Shown here piece by piece: positions 26,123-35,834 of a stretch of 64,000 nt of DNA (positions are counted from its first letter, which is position 1; each line of letters begins with the position of its first letter). Source of the DNA: CAVRXQ01 sp963831155 (GTDB lineage Bacteria; Actinomycetota; Acidimicrobiia; Acidimicrobiales; Bog-793); contig CAWHOY010000008.1 of the NCBI GenBank assembly GCA_963831155.1, positions 186,001-250,000 of the forward strand, given 5' to 3'. The position numbers were made by a program, and so were the translations under genes. The notes beneath the pieces were generated by a model that worked only from the letters and a program-made list of their open reading frames with translations, was not told the DNA's origin and did no database searches.

Positions 26123-27370
26123 ATGCCCAAGGCAGCATCGCGAGCTACCCCGTCGTCGGTTCGGCGCCTGAATTGGCAGCAGTTTCTGCTCAGTTGGTTC
26201 GCGCTTCCTGCCTCGCTGATCGTGGCGCTCCTGCTCGGAGTCGTCATGATGGTCGCCCTCGGCGCGAATCCTTTGACCGGTTACCACGCGCTGTTCGACG
26301 GTGCCTTCGTCGGCAACTACGCGCTCAGCGCCACCGCTGTCAAGGCGGCCCCGCTCCTCCTCGTCGGGGTCGGGATCTGCATCGCCTTCCGCGCCAACAT
26401 GCTCAATATCGGTGGCGAGGGTCAGCTCGCCGCAGGTGGACTCGCCGGCTCGGCGACCGCCCTCGCTCTTCCGAACCTGCCGAGCATCGTGCTGATCCCG
26501 CTTGTCCTCCTCGCCGGCGCGGCCGGAGGAGCTGTCTGGGGCGCCATCCCGGGTGCCTTCAAGGCGTACTTCAATGTCAACGAGATCCTCAGCACGATCA
26601 TGCTGAATCTCGTCGCCGTCCAGGTCATGAACTATCTCCTTGCGGGACCGATGGTCGACAAGACGCAGAACTCGACCTACGGACTCATCCCCGAGACGCG
26701 ACTTCTTCCGCACAACTCGTGGTTGCCGATCCTCATTCACGGCACCCAGCTTCACCTCGGTGTCCTCATCGCCGTCGTCATCGCGGTGGCGGCGTACGTC
26801 CTTTTGTGGCGGACGAGTTTTGGATTCCGTTTACGAGCGGTCGGGATCTCGCGTGAAGCGGCGAACTACGCGGGCATCCACGTGAAGCGGACGATGACGC
26901 TCGCCATGGCGCTCAGCGGCGCGATGTGCGGGCTCGGAGGTTCGATGCTCGTCTTCGGGAGCATCGCTCACCGGATGGTGACCGACGGCAGCCTTACTGG
27001 ATTCACGGGATCCGACGGTTTCAACGGGATCGTCGTCGCGCTGTTCGGCGCTTTGAGCCCGCTATGGACGATCGTCTCCGCGTTCTTGTTCGGCGGCCTG
27101 CTCGTCGGCGGCGATGCGCTCCAAGTCGCGACGGGCGTTCCAGCCGACATGGTCACGGCGCTCGAAGGACTCGTCGTCGTCTTCGTTGTGTCGCTCGAAT
27201 ACATGCGCCGGCGCGCTCGTGCGAGAGGTTCCGCCCCTCCAGTCGCGACTCGGTTGTCACCGGTCGAACCGGCCGGGACGCCTGTTGTCACCGCCGGAGC
27301 GTTCGGGGCCGGGGGAAATGACGGCGCGCCTCAGCGTGGGCAGCCCATCGGGGCAGGTGGCGGGCGATGA
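26123..27370 (+). CDS. Nucleoside ABC importer 1, permease subunit A
   Basis: A 415-residue inner-membrane permease of the BPD_transp_2 family, as in BmpA/NupABC-type purine nucleoside importers. There are about 8-10 hydrophobic segments. Family sequence: CIAFRANMLNIGGEGQLAAG near residue 90, NVNEILSTIMLNLVA near 150, and AVGISREAANYAGIHVKR near 235, the cytoplasmic coupling region. The ATG follows GGGGGAGGCGAAG. A Pro/Gly/Ala-rich tail of about 40 residues follows the last helix. It ends in an ATGA overlap with the second permease. The substrate, a nucleoside or base, is inferred from family and neighbours. Confidence 0.88.
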   Translation: MPKAASRATPSSVRRLNWQQFLLSWFALPASLIVALLLGVVMMVALGANPLTGYHALFDGAFVGNYALSATAVKAAPLLLVGVGICIAFRANMLNIGGEGQLAAGGLAGSATALALPNLPSIVLIPLVLLAGAAGGAVWGAIPGAFKAYFNVNEILSTIMLNLVAVQVMNYLLAGPMVDKTQNSTYGLIPETRLLPHNSWLPILIHGTQLHLGVLIAVVIAVAAYVLLWRTSFGFRLRAVGISREAANYAGIHVKRTMTLAMALSGAMCGLGGSMLVFGSIAHRMVTDGSLTGFTGSDGFNGIVVALFGALSPLWTIVSAFLFGGLLVGGDALQVATGVPADMVTALEGLVVVFVVSLEYMRRRARARGSAPPVATRLSPVEPAGTPVVTAGAFGAGGNDGAPQRGQPIGAGGGR

Positions 27371-28299
27371 GCCAATTCCTCACGTACGCCGCTTTGACTT
27401 CGACCGTTGCCGCCGCGATCGCGCTCGCCGCTTCGTTCCTGTTTGCTGCTCTTGGCGAGACGATGGGACAGCGCAGCGGCGTGATCAACCTCGGGGTCGA
27501 CGGGATCATGCTGCTGTCGGCCTTCGGAACGTATTACGCCGCGATCAAGACCGGCAGCCTCTTCTTCGCGGTCCTCGTGGGGGCAGGGATCGGAATGGTG
27601 ATGGGGGTGGTGACCGCCTTCGTCAGCGTCACGCTCAAGGCGGAACAGGGCATCAGCGGCATCGGCATCTACCTCTTCGGACTCGGCTTCAGTGACCTCC
27701 TGTTCTTGAAGCTGGTCGGCACGCCGCTTCCGATCGCTGAGCCTCGCCCGATTGACATCCCGCTTCTCGACAAGATCCCCGCCCTCGGACCGATGTTCTT
27801 CAAGCAATCGCTGCTCACCTACCTCGCGTTCTTGCTCGTTCCAGCGCTCTGGTTCGTCTTGAAGCACACGACGTACGGGATGAAGGTGCGAGCCGCCGGC
27901 GAGAACCCGACGGCACTCGATGCCGTCGGCGTCAGCGTGGCGAAGATCCGGTGGTCGACGGTCCTCTTCGGCTGCACCCTCGCCGGTGTCGCGGGAGCGA
28001 CGTTGCTCTTGTACGACGGCATCTTCATGGAAAACCTCACCCAGTCCGAGGGATTCATCGCCGTCGCGCTCGTTTACTTCGGGGCTTGGAGTCCGGTCGG
28101 GGTGATGGGTGGGTCCGTGCTGTACGGACTCGCGATCGCGATCGTGCTTGAGTGGAAGGCGCTCGGCATCATCCCGCTCAGTGCGTCCGATCTCGCGGCG
28201 ACTGTGCCGGCGGTGATCACGATCCTCGTGCTGCTCCTCGTCGCCCGTCATTTCCGGCAGCCCGCGGTTCTCGGTAAGCCCTACGAGAGAGGAGGTTGA
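27367..28299 (+). CDS. Nucleoside ABC importer 1, permease subunit B
   Basis: A 310-residue second permease of the same family, with about nine membrane segments. It has GETMGQRSGVINLGVDGIML near residue 35, the region matching the first permease's NIGGEGQ motif, and YGMKVRAAGENPTALDAVGV near 173, the coupling helix. The four-base overlap with the first permease gene indicates coupled translation. The pair should form the membrane channel for the binding protein and ATPase that follow. Confidence 0.9.
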   Translation: MSQFLTYAALTSTVAAAIALAASFLFAALGETMGQRSGVINLGVDGIMLLSAFGTYYAAIKTGSLFFAVLVGAGIGMVMGVVTAFVSVTLKAEQGISGIGIYLFGLGFSDLLFLKLVGTPLPIAEPRPIDIPLLDKIPALGPMFFKQSLLTYLAFLLVPALWFVLKHTTYGMKVRAAGENPTALDAVGVSVAKIRWSTVLFGCTLAGVAGATLLLYDGIFMENLTQSEGFIAVALVYFGAWSPVGVMGGSVLYGLAIAIVLEWKALGIIPLSASDLAATVPAVITILVLLLVARHFRQPAVLGKPYERGG

Positions 28300-28398
28300 G
28301 CCCGAGTATTCACGACGGTCCCGACTCGCTTCGTGCGACGTCTTCGCGTGGCTTTCGAGTCCGGTCGTCAGAGTGCAGTCAATAGAGAGGTGACAACA

Positions 28399-29418
28399 AT
28401 GCAACGACACTTCGCGCGGCGCGGGGTTCTCCTGCTCGCCGTGCTGTCCATGGCGCTCGCCACCGCGGCCGTCGGCACTGGGGCCTTCGCCGGCGCGACG
28501 AGCAACCGGGCGCGTCACACTTCGATGAAGACGCTGAAGGTGGCACTCGTCGCGCCGAGCGCGACGAACGACCTTGCCTTCACCGAGTCGATGTACAACG
28601 CGCTCGAGGCGCTCAAGGGCCCGGAGCACTTGCAGATCTCGGTGTCGGCGAACGAGTTCGTCGTGTCGGACGCCGCGAACATCATCCGTGAGTACGCGTC
28701 GGAGGGGTACAACCTGATCATCGCGCACGGATCCCAGTACGGCTCGACGGTCGAGCAATTGGCTGGCCAGTTCCCGAAGGTCTCATTTGCCTGGGGAACG
28801 GCTGGGTCAACCTTCGGGCGGAAGAACATCTTCGCCTATGAGGCGAGCTCGAACGAGGGCGGTTACGTCCAGGGTTACATCGCAGGACTGATCAGCAAGA
28901 CGCACAAGCTCGGCGTGATCGGACCGATCGCGACCGGCGACGCCAAGCTGTATGTCGATGGGTTCGTCGCCGGTGCCAAGTTGGCCGACAAGTCGATTGA
29001 CGTGCACCCCGTCTACACGGGATCGTTCAGTGACGACAGCCTGATGGCGACGGCCGCGAAGACCTTCGTGTCCGGCGGCGCGGATGTCTTGACGGGCAGC
29101 TCGCAGTCGGTGGTCGGCGCGATCGGTGTCGCGGTGGCGGACAACCTTCCCTGGTTCGGCACGCAGTGGAGCCAGGCTTCGCTGGCGCCCCACGACGTCG
29201 TTTCGTCGCAGGTCTACAACTGGAAGCCGATCCTCATCCAAATGTTCACCGAGATCCGTGCGGGCGTGCGTGGCGACGCCACCTACGTGATCGGGCTCGG
29301 CAACAAGGGCGAGTCGATCCAGTTCAACTCCGGCTACAAGCTCGCGCCTTCTGTAAAGGCAAAGGCGTTGACGTTGATCAAGGAGATCACGAACGGGACA
29401 GTCGTCGTTCCCCAGTAA
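28399..29418 (+). CDS. BMP-family substrate-binding protein of importer 1
   Basis: A 339-residue exported binding protein of the PnrA/BMP family. An N-terminal signal peptide (RRGVLLLAVLSMALATAA) ends near AFAGA. The mature part has VALVAPSATNDLAFTESMYNAL, IIREYASEGYNLIIAHGSQYG near residue 100 and NEGGYVQGYIAGLIS near 150. Most BMP proteins are lipoproteins, but there is no lipobox cysteine here, so it may be secreted or held otherwise. The ATG follows GAGAGGTGACAACA. The gene lies 99 bases after the permeases and 10 before the ATPase. Confidence 0.88.
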   Translation: MQRHFARRGVLLLAVLSMALATAAVGTGAFAGATSNRARHTSMKTLKVALVAPSATNDLAFTESMYNALEALKGPEHLQISVSANEFVVSDAANIIREYASEGYNLIIAHGSQYGSTVEQLAGQFPKVSFAWGTAGSTFGRKNIFAYEASSNEGGYVQGYIAGLISKTHKLGVIGPIATGDAKLYVDGFVAGAKLADKSIDVHPVYTGSFSDDSLMATAAKTFVSGGADVLTGSSQSVVGAIGVAVADNLPWFGTQWSQASLAPHDVVSSQVYNWKPILIQMFTEIRAGVRGDATYVIGLGNKGESIQFNSGYKLAPSVKAKALTLIKEITNGTVVVPQ

Positions 29419-29428
29419 CGGAGGCCCG

Positions 29429-31030
29429 GTGATAGCGGACGAAACCTTGACGACCACTACGGTCCAGGAGGGTGCGGCGCCGCTGCTCGCGATGCGCGGC
29501 ATCACGAAGTTCTTCCCTGGCGTGGTCGCCAACGACCGTGTTGACTTCGACGTTCTCGCCGGAGAGGTGCACACACTCTTCGGCGAGAACGGCGCCGGCA
29601 AAACCACGTTGATGCGGGTTCTTTATGGGCTCTACCGCCCGGACGATGGGGAGATCCGGATCAAGGGCCAACCGGTGGCGATCACATCGCCGGCTGAGGC
29701 GATCCGCCACGGCATCGGAATGATCCACCAGCACTTCACTCTGGTGAACACGCTGACGGTCGCCGAGAACGTCGCGCTCGGAATGAAGTCCTCTCGTGGC
29801 CCGTTGACGAACCTCAACGAGGTGTCGGCGCGCCTCGCCGAGCTCGGCGAGAGCTACGGGCTGAAGGTGGAGCCGCGTGCGTTCGTCTGGCAGCTCTCGG
29901 TCGGCGAGCGCCAGCGAGTCGAGATCCTGAAAGCCCTCTACCGCGACGTCGCGTTGTTGATCCTCGACGAGCCGACCGCCGTGCTCACCCCGAACGAAGT
30001 CGACGACCTCTTCCGGATCCTTCGCCAGCTCGCCGAGGGCGGGCGCGGGCTCGTGTTCATCTCGCACAAGGTCGCCGAAGTACTCGACCTCTCGGACCGC
30101 ATCACCGTTTTGAGGGCGGGAAGAATGGTCGGCACGCTGCCGGGGCATGCAGCCTCGCGCGACCAACTCATCGAGATGATGGTCGGCCACCAGTTGTCGG
30201 CAGAAGTCCCGATCCCGCCGCGCCCGAGCGGCAGGCCGCGGCTTGTGTTGAAGGGTCTGCGCGTCCGGGGCGATCGCGGCGATGAGTCGGTCCGCGGTGT
30301 CGATCTCGACGTATGTGAGGGCGAGATCGTCGGGATCGCGGGCGTCTCGGGCAATGGCCAACGGGACCTCGCCGAGGCGGTCGCCGGGATCCGCCCGGTT
30401 ACTGGAGGGTCGATCCTGCTCGACGACGAGGAGGTCGCCCGCGCGTCACCCTCCCGCGTTCGAGCCGCCGGGCTCGCGTACGTCCCGGAGGAGCGGATGC
30501 GCGACGGCGTGATCTCGGACTTCTCTGTCGCCGACAACTTGATCCTCGTCGACAACAAAAGCCGCGCGTACTCGCGGTTTGGTTTCCTGCGCCGAAAGGT
30601 GATCCGGAGCCACTGCGAGCATCTCGTCGATGACTTCGCGGTGAAGACGCCCGACATCAGCACTCCGGCGCGGAATCTCTCGGGCGGCAATATCCAGAAG
30701 TTGATCCTTGCGCGGGAGCTGTCCGGGAGCCCGCGCGTTCTGCTCGTCGCCCAACCGACGCGGGGCATCGATGTCGGCTCGGCGCAGTACATCCACGAAC
30801 GCCTCGTCGACCAGCGCAACGCGGGAACGGCGGTGCTCGTCATCTCGGAGGACCTCGACGAGGTGATGACGATCTCGGACCGCATCGTCGTGATGTACGA
30901 AGGGCGGATCATCGGGTCCGCCGATCCGCGCACGAGCACGCGCGAGGCGATCGGGCTCATGATGGCTGGCGTGGCGTCTGACTCGAGCGCAGATCGAACC
31001 TCCGCAGAGACGACGTTGACGAGTCCGTGA
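29429..31030 (+). CDS. Nucleoside ABC importer 1, ATP-binding subunit
   Basis: A 533-residue duplicated ABC ATPase of the sugar/nucleoside importer type. The first domain has an intact Walker A FGENGAGKTTLM near residue 51, signature LSVGERQRVEILKAL near 155 and Walker B LLILDEPTAVL. The second domain has a degenerate Walker A (GVSGNGQRDL), signature LSGGNIQKLILAREL near 412 and LLVAQPTRGIDVG in place of a normal Walker B. Such asymmetry is normal for this class. The GTG start follows CGGAGG. It completes a four-gene transporter operon. Confidence 0.93.
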   Translation: MIADETLTTTTVQEGAAPLLAMRGITKFFPGVVANDRVDFDVLAGEVHTLFGENGAGKTTLMRVLYGLYRPDDGEIRIKGQPVAITSPAEAIRHGIGMIHQHFTLVNTLTVAENVALGMKSSRGPLTNLNEVSARLAELGESYGLKVEPRAFVWQLSVGERQRVEILKALYRDVALLILDEPTAVLTPNEVDDLFRILRQLAEGGRGLVFISHKVAEVLDLSDRITVLRAGRMVGTLPGHAASRDQLIEMMVGHQLSAEVPIPPRPSGRPRLVLKGLRVRGDRGDESVRGVDLDVCEGEIVGIAGVSGNGQRDLAEAVAGIRPVTGGSILLDDEEVARASPSRVRAAGLAYVPEERMRDGVISDFSVADNLILVDNKSRAYSRFGFLRRKVIRSHCEHLVDDFAVKTPDISTPARNLSGGNIQKLILARELSGSPRVLLVAQPTRGIDVGSAQYIHERLVDQRNAGTAVLVISEDLDEVMTISDRIVVMYEGRIIGSADPRTSTREAIGLMMAGVASDSSADRTSAETTLTSP

Positions 31031-31145
31031 AGCCGCACGTGTTTCGGTGAGGACTGCGATGTCTTTCGACGAGGTCTTCAGATCCGCAGTGTGGAGAACC
31101 CCGGCCGCGTGTCCTCGGTACACTGAGCATTCCTAAGGAGACGCC

Positions 31146-33761
31146 ATGTCGCAAACCGTCGCAACAAGCGACTCCGAAGAGACGCGCGTCGTTCGTTTCC
31201 TGCTGAATGGCGAAGAAGTCGAGGTCCGCCACGACCACCCGCATCTGCTCGCCGCGCTGCGCGAGGAGCTCGACATCACGTCGCCGAAAGACGGTTGTTC
31301 GCCGATGGGGCAATGCGGGTGTTGCACGGTTCTCATCGACGGCAAGGCGTCGGTGAGCTGTCTGATCTCCCTTGACAAGGCTGCCGGCAAGTCGATCGTC
31401 ACCCTCGAAGGTTTGGACTCCGCGGAAAGGGCGCGCTACGCGGCGGCTTTCGCAGCCACAGGCGCACTGCAGTGCGGTTTCTGCACGCCGGGCATCGTGG
31501 TGCGCGTGAAATCTCTCCTCGACAAAAAGGGCGCCGACTTGACGCGCGAAGAAGCGAGCCGTCACTTGGGCGCCCACCTTTGCCGTTGCACCGGCTACAC
31601 GAAGATCCTTGACGCCGTCGAGATCCTCGCGAGCGGAGCGACACCAGTCGCAGAGATCGCCGGCGGCATCGGCGCCCGCGGCATCAAGTACGACAGCTTG
31701 GAACACGCACTCGGTGGGTGCGATTACGTGGACGACCTGCGGGTACCGGGGATGCTGCACGGCGCGCTGCGACTGGCCGACCACGCCCGTGCGGAGGTGG
31801 TGCGCATCGACACCGCCGCGGCCCGATCGGTGGCGGGGGTGCGCGCCGTGTTCACCGCAGCCGATGTCCCAGGTGAGCTGCGGGTCGGGATCATCAACCG
31901 TGACTGGCCGGTCTTCATCCCACAAGGCGGCCGCACTTCATATCTCGGCGACGTGTTGGCGATCGTCGTCGCCGACAGCCGCGAGATCGCCCGCCGTGCC
32001 GCCCCGTTGGTCGAGGTCGAGTACCGCCCGTTGCGTCCGCTTACCGATCCGATCGCCGCGCTCGAAGACGACGAGGACGCCGTCTGGACCCTAAAGGGCA
32101 ATCTCTTGTCGCGCAGCGCCTATCGCCGCGGCGACGTCGACGCGGCGCTCGCGACGTCGGCACACGCCATCCACGAGGTCTTCCAGACCCAGCGCGTCGA
32201 GCACGCCTTCTTGGAGCCGGAGGCGACGCTCGTCGTGCCGCAAGAGGACGGCACTTTGAAGGTCTTTTCCGGTGGCCAGGGCGTCTGGGACGACCGCAGC
32301 CAGATCGCCTCGGTCCTCGGGGTGCCAAAGGAGCGGGTCCTAGTCGAGCAGGTCTCGAACGGCGGCGCCTTCGGCGGCAAGGAGGACATGGCGAACCAGG
32401 CACAGACTGCGCTGGCGGCGTTCCTTCTCGGCCGGCCGGTGAAGTGCACGCTGTCGCGCGAGGAGTCGCTCTACTTGCACCCGAAGCGCCACCCGATCCG
32501 GCTCGAGTACTGGGCGGGCTGCGACGAGAACGGCAAGCTCACCGGTCTGAGGGCGCGCCTCGTCGGGGACTCCGGGCCGTACGCGTCGGTCGGGATGAAG
32601 GTGCTCGAACGCGCCGCGGGGCACGCCTCGGGACCGTACGTCGTCGGGGCGATCGACGTTGAGGCGCTCGCCGTACGGACGAACAACCCCGTTTGCGGGG
32701 CGTTCCGCGGCTTTGGTTCGAACCAGGCCCAGTTCGCGATGGAAGGGGTCATGGACCGTCTCGCTGAAAAGGTCGGGATCAGCGGCTGGGAGATGCGTTC
32801 GCGCAACGTCATCGCGCCGGGCGACGTCTGGGGACCCGGCCAGGTGATGGACGAGGGCGCCCGCGGGGCGCGCGCCTGTCTCGACACGATCCGGCCCGTG
32901 TACGACGGCGCAGTCGCAGCGGGCAAGGCGGTCGGTCTCGGTCTCGGTCTGAAAAACGCCGGTCTCGGCAACGGCTTCAAGGAGATCGTGCAGGCCGTCG
33001 TCCGCTTCGGCGACGACGGCGCAGTCGAGGTCCGGCACTGCTGGACCGAGATGGGCCAGGGTGTCCACACTGTCGCGCGCCAGGTGGCTGTGGAAGAGCT
33101 CGGTGTCGACCCGGCGAAGGTCAGCGTGGTCGTCGACACCTCGCGCGAACTCGACGCCGGTCAGACGACCGGGTCGCGCGGCACCTTGATGGGCGCCGGT
33201 GCGATCGCCGACGCCTGCCGCCGGGCGAACGAGGACGGACGCCGACCTGGCGTCGACTACCTCGGTGAGTACCGGGTCGACTGGACGAACTCGCTCGATG
33301 AGGGTGTCGAGCACCCGACGATTCACTCCGCTTTTTCCTACGCCGCGCAGCTCGTCGTCGTCGACCGGGAGTCAGGGCGGATCGAGAAAGTGGTCGCCGT
33401 CCACGACGTCGGCAGGGCGGTCAACCCGATGCTCTGCGAGGGCCAGATCCAGGGCTCGGTGCACATGGGCCTCGGCTATGCGCTCTCCGAGGATTTCCCG
33501 GCCGATACGGACGGACGACCGACGCACATGACGCTGCGCAGCCTCGGAATCCTGCGACCGAAGGACGTGCCGCCGATCGAACCGATCCTCGTCGAGGAAC
33601 CCCAGCCGCGCGCCCCTTACGGCATCAAGGGGATGGGGGAGATCGGCCTCGTGCCGACGGCCGGCGCGGTGGCGGCCGCCCTCCACGACTTCGACGGGAA
33701 CTGGCGCGCGACGCTGCCGATGCGTGCCGGCAAGGAAGCGGGGGACGCCGAGGACGCCTGA
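31146..33761 (+). CDS. Fused 2Fe-2S / molybdopterin aldehyde-xanthine oxidoreductase
   Basis: An 871-residue single-chain molybdenum hydroxylase with no FAD domain, like the aldehyde oxidoreductase MOP layout. Residues 1-165 carry two intact 2Fe-2S sites (CSPMGQCGCCTVLIDG, ALQCGFCTPG, HLCRCTGYTK). The molybdopterin part follows: NGGAFGGKEDMANQ near 403, CGAFRGFGSNQAQFAMEG near 516, EMGQGVHTVARQ near 635 and YGIKGMGEIGLVPT near 823, with the catalytic Glu. The ATG follows TAAGGAGACGCC. It stands alone, 115 bases after the importer operon. Electrons must leave through another protein, perhaps the FAD subunit at 37192. Substrate unknown; purine context favours a hydroxypurine. Confidence 0.9.
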   Translation: MSQTVATSDSEETRVVRFLLNGEEVEVRHDHPHLLAALREELDITSPKDGCSPMGQCGCCTVLIDGKASVSCLISLDKAAGKSIVTLEGLDSAERARYAAAFAATGALQCGFCTPGIVVRVKSLLDKKGADLTREEASRHLGAHLCRCTGYTKILDAVEILASGATPVAEIAGGIGARGIKYDSLEHALGGCDYVDDLRVPGMLHGALRLADHARAEVVRIDTAAARSVAGVRAVFTAADVPGELRVGIINRDWPVFIPQGGRTSYLGDVLAIVVADSREIARRAAPLVEVEYRPLRPLTDPIAALEDDEDAVWTLKGNLLSRSAYRRGDVDAALATSAHAIHEVFQTQRVEHAFLEPEATLVVPQEDGTLKVFSGGQGVWDDRSQIASVLGVPKERVLVEQVSNGGAFGGKEDMANQAQTALAAFLLGRPVKCTLSREESLYLHPKRHPIRLEYWAGCDENGKLTGLRARLVGDSGPYASVGMKVLERAAGHASGPYVVGAIDVEALAVRTNNPVCGAFRGFGSNQAQFAMEGVMDRLAEKVGISGWEMRSRNVIAPGDVWGPGQVMDEGARGARACLDTIRPVYDGAVAAGKAVGLGLGLKNAGLGNGFKEIVQAVVRFGDDGAVEVRHCWTEMGQGVHTVARQVAVEELGVDPAKVSVVVDTSRELDAGQTTGSRGTLMGAGAIADACRRANEDGRRPGVDYLGEYRVDWTNSLDEGVEHPTIHSAFSYAAQLVVVDRESGRIEKVVAVHDVGRAVNPMLCEGQIQGSVHMGLGYALSEDFPADTDGRPTHMTLRSLGILRPKDVPPIEPILVEEPQPRAPYGIKGMGEIGLVPTAGAVAAALHDFDGNWRATLPMRAGKEAGDAEDA

Positions 33762-34026
33762 GCGCCGCGCGACGTCCTCAACTCACTGCTGCGGGCGTGG
33801 GCGGAGACGGACTGCACGAGCACGGCGAGGACGATGAACGGTTCGCTCACCCCTGAGCGGCGGGCCCGCTACCTGCTTAAGGTTCGAGAGAGAGCGCCGC
33901 GTCGACGAGCTCATCGCCGAATTCGAGCACCTGTCGGCCCTGGAGATGGCCGCAACGAGCACTGGCCCGCGCCGCGCCCGAAGGTGGACGGGTGCAGCGC
34001 TCGGGCGAATCCCCGACCCGAAAATA

Positions 34027-34042
34027 GGAGCCTCACGGCTCC
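34027..34042 (-). terminator. Terminator of the NCS1 permease gene
   Basis: On the minus strand, GGAGCC, a GTGA loop and GGCTCC form a six-base stem followed directly by TATTTT. It lies 14 bases after the permease stop, a suitable position for an intrinsic terminator. The remaining gap towards the molybdenum hydroxylase (33762-34026) shows no supported gene. Confidence 0.5.
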
Positions 34043-34055
34043 GATCAGCGGTTTT

Positions 34056-35594
34056 TCAGGTCCTCGCGACGTCCCCGCCAGGGGACACCGGGACTGATTG
34101 CGAGACCGCGCCGCCCAGCACGTGAGGAGAGCTCAGCTCGCGGTGAGCTTCCGCCGTCTCCCCCTGCACCGAGCGGAAGGAGAGGACGTAGTAGACGATC
34201 GCCGCAACGAGGAGCCCGAAGATCCAGCTCAGGTCCATGCCGTGAGTTGCGTTCGACAGCGGCCCGGTATAGGACGGCTTGTAGTAAAGGGCGTCGATCC
34301 ACATCATGGCGGCGAACATCCCGGCCGCCAATGAGAAAAGCGCCTTCCAGTTGAACCCGCCGTTCCGCCAGTAGATTCCTCCCGACTTGGCAGCGAGCGA
34401 CAGGCGACTGTACTGGCCGCGACGCAACAGGTAGTCGACCATGAGGATGCCGAACCACGGGCCGAGCCAGACCACGATGTAGTCGAGGAAGCTCGACAGG
34501 TCGGTGAGAAAGTTCCCCTTGTAGATCACGAGGGCAGTGATGCCACCGCTCACGATCGTGTCGATGATGATGCAGCCCCACCGCTTGATCGGGATGCCGA
34601 TCGCCTGCAGCGTGACGCCCGAGGAGTACATGTCGAGCGTGTTGATCGAGAACAGCTGCGGGAGAGCGAGGATGACGAAGGGCCAGAAGAACCAGCTGGC
34701 GTGGGCGGTGAACGACGCCGGCAGGTCCGTCGCGCTCACGGCCACCGACGAGCTCACCATGAATGCGGCGACGCCGAGCAGCTCGAGGAGGATCGACGGG
34801 ATGGCGCCACCGAATCCTGCCGCCAAGAACGTCTTCATCTTGGGCGTGTCCTTCGGGAGGTAGCGCGAGTAGTCGGCGGCGTTCTCGGTCCAGCCGAGGC
34901 CGCCCGTCGAGACGATGATCACGAGACCGGTCGTCCAGATCCACCACGAGTCCTTAATCGGCTTGATCGAGCTCAAGTGGGCGTGCGGGAGGACAAGGAT
35001 CGCCATGATGATGAATACGACGACGAAAACGAAGGCGAGGTACCGCAGGATCTTTTGGATGGTCGCATGTCCGAGGAACGGCATGATGAACTGCACCAGC
35101 ACGGCGAGGATGATGATGAGGGCCTTGCCGGCCGCGTCCACCGTGCCGTGTTCGTGCTCGAACATGGCGATCACGAACAGCACGACTAGCGCGAGGCCCT
35201 CCACCTCGAAGCCGACCTGGGTGATCCAGTTGAAGAGCGAGGGCGCACGGTTGCCATTCCTCCCGAAGGGCGCCCGGCTCACCATGAAAGCTGTCGTACC
35301 GGTCTCGGGACCCCAGAGGCTGGCGAAGCCCAGCAGGGCGTACATCAGGTTGCCGATGAGGATCGCCGCCACCGCCTGCCAGAACGAGAGCCCGATGTAC
35401 AGCATCAGCGCGCCGTAGACGACGAATTCGACGTTCCAGATGGCGCCCGCCCAGAGCAAGAACAGTCCCGAAGGCTTCATCGGCCGCTCGGACTCCGGGA
35501 TCAGCTCGATGCCACGCTGCTCGAGCTGACCGAGGGCATAGCCCTCGGAGGACTCTGGTGCCTCGATCGTTTCTGGACTCAGGACCTCCGTCAT
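34056..35594 (-). CDS. NCS1-family nucleobase/allantoin-type permease
   Basis: A 512-residue membrane protein with about 12 hydrophobic helices, of the purine-cytosine permease (NCS1) family. Family features are the N-terminal QLEQRGIELIPESER region, LWAGAIWNVEFVVYGALML (helix 1), GGLGWTENAADYSRYLP near residue 245, a conserved loop, and WLGPWFGILMVDYLL near 375. NCS1 proteins take up purines, pyrimidines, hydantoin or allantoin with Na+ or H+. Context in a purine/ureide island fits; the exact substrate is not known. It is divergent from the deaminase gene, and a TTTCTT motif lies 64 bases upstream of the ATG. Confidence 0.9.
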   Translation of the reverse strand: MTEVLSPETIEAPESSEGYALGQLEQRGIELIPESERPMKPSGLFLLWAGAIWNVEFVVYGALMLYIGLSFWQAVAAILIGNLMYALLGFASLWGPETGTTAFMVSRAPFGRNGNRAPSLFNWITQVGFEVEGLALVVLFVIAMFEHEHGTVDAAGKALIIILAVLVQFIMPFLGHATIQKILRYLAFVFVVVFIIMAILVLPHAHLSSIKPIKDSWWIWTTGLVIIVSTGGLGWTENAADYSRYLPKDTPKMKTFLAAGFGGAIPSILLELLGVAAFMVSSSVAVSATDLPASFTAHASWFFWPFVILALPQLFSINTLDMYSSGVTLQAIGIPIKRWGCIIIDTIVSGGITALVIYKGNFLTDLSSFLDYIVVWLGPWFGILMVDYLLRRGQYSRLSLAAKSGGIYWRNGGFNWKALFSLAAGMFAAMMWIDALYYKPSYTGPLSNATHGMDLSWIFGLLVAAIVYYVLSFRSVQGETAEAHRELSSPHVLGGAVSQSVPVSPGGDVART

Positions 35595-35653
35595 CCAAGA
35601 CCCCCTTCGTCGCGAGCGTCAACACCACCGCGCCTCCCGCGGCGGGGCTGAAA

Positions 35654-35671
35654 CATTAAAGAAACGCTTAC
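35654..35671 (-). promoter_or_regulatory. GTAAGCGTTTCTTTAATG motif, site C
   Basis: Upstream of the NCS1 gene, the minus strand reads GTAAGCGTTTCTTTAATG. It shares GCGTTTCTT with site B at 49571 and the TTTCTT core with site A. The core ends 64 bases before the start codon, the same distance as at site A. TTTAAT could be a -10 element; AAGCGTTT resembles a LacI-family half-palindrome. Confidence 0.5.
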
Positions 35672-35834
35672 GCGCCTCACCGGGGCACTTCAAGGGGCAA
35701 TGGACCCTGGACGGGACCGGAACGAGCACGATGTCGCAGCGACGTTCCCCCTAGCCTCGCCGAAAGTGCCGACCGCGACCCCGCCGGATCGATTCAGTCG
35801 AGGCGACGCAGTCCCGGCGCATGATACTCAGGAG

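Noticed and set aside
27331..28758. 475-residue minus-strand open frame
   Set aside because: Antisense to the second permease and binding protein; rich in Arg, Glu and His with no recognisable domain.
33762..34026. Possible small gene or gene remnant after the fused hydroxylase
   Set aside because: One frame reads RERRVDELIAEFEHLSALEM, which looks protein-like, but it has no start with a ribosome site in that frame and no known family; too weak to annotate.
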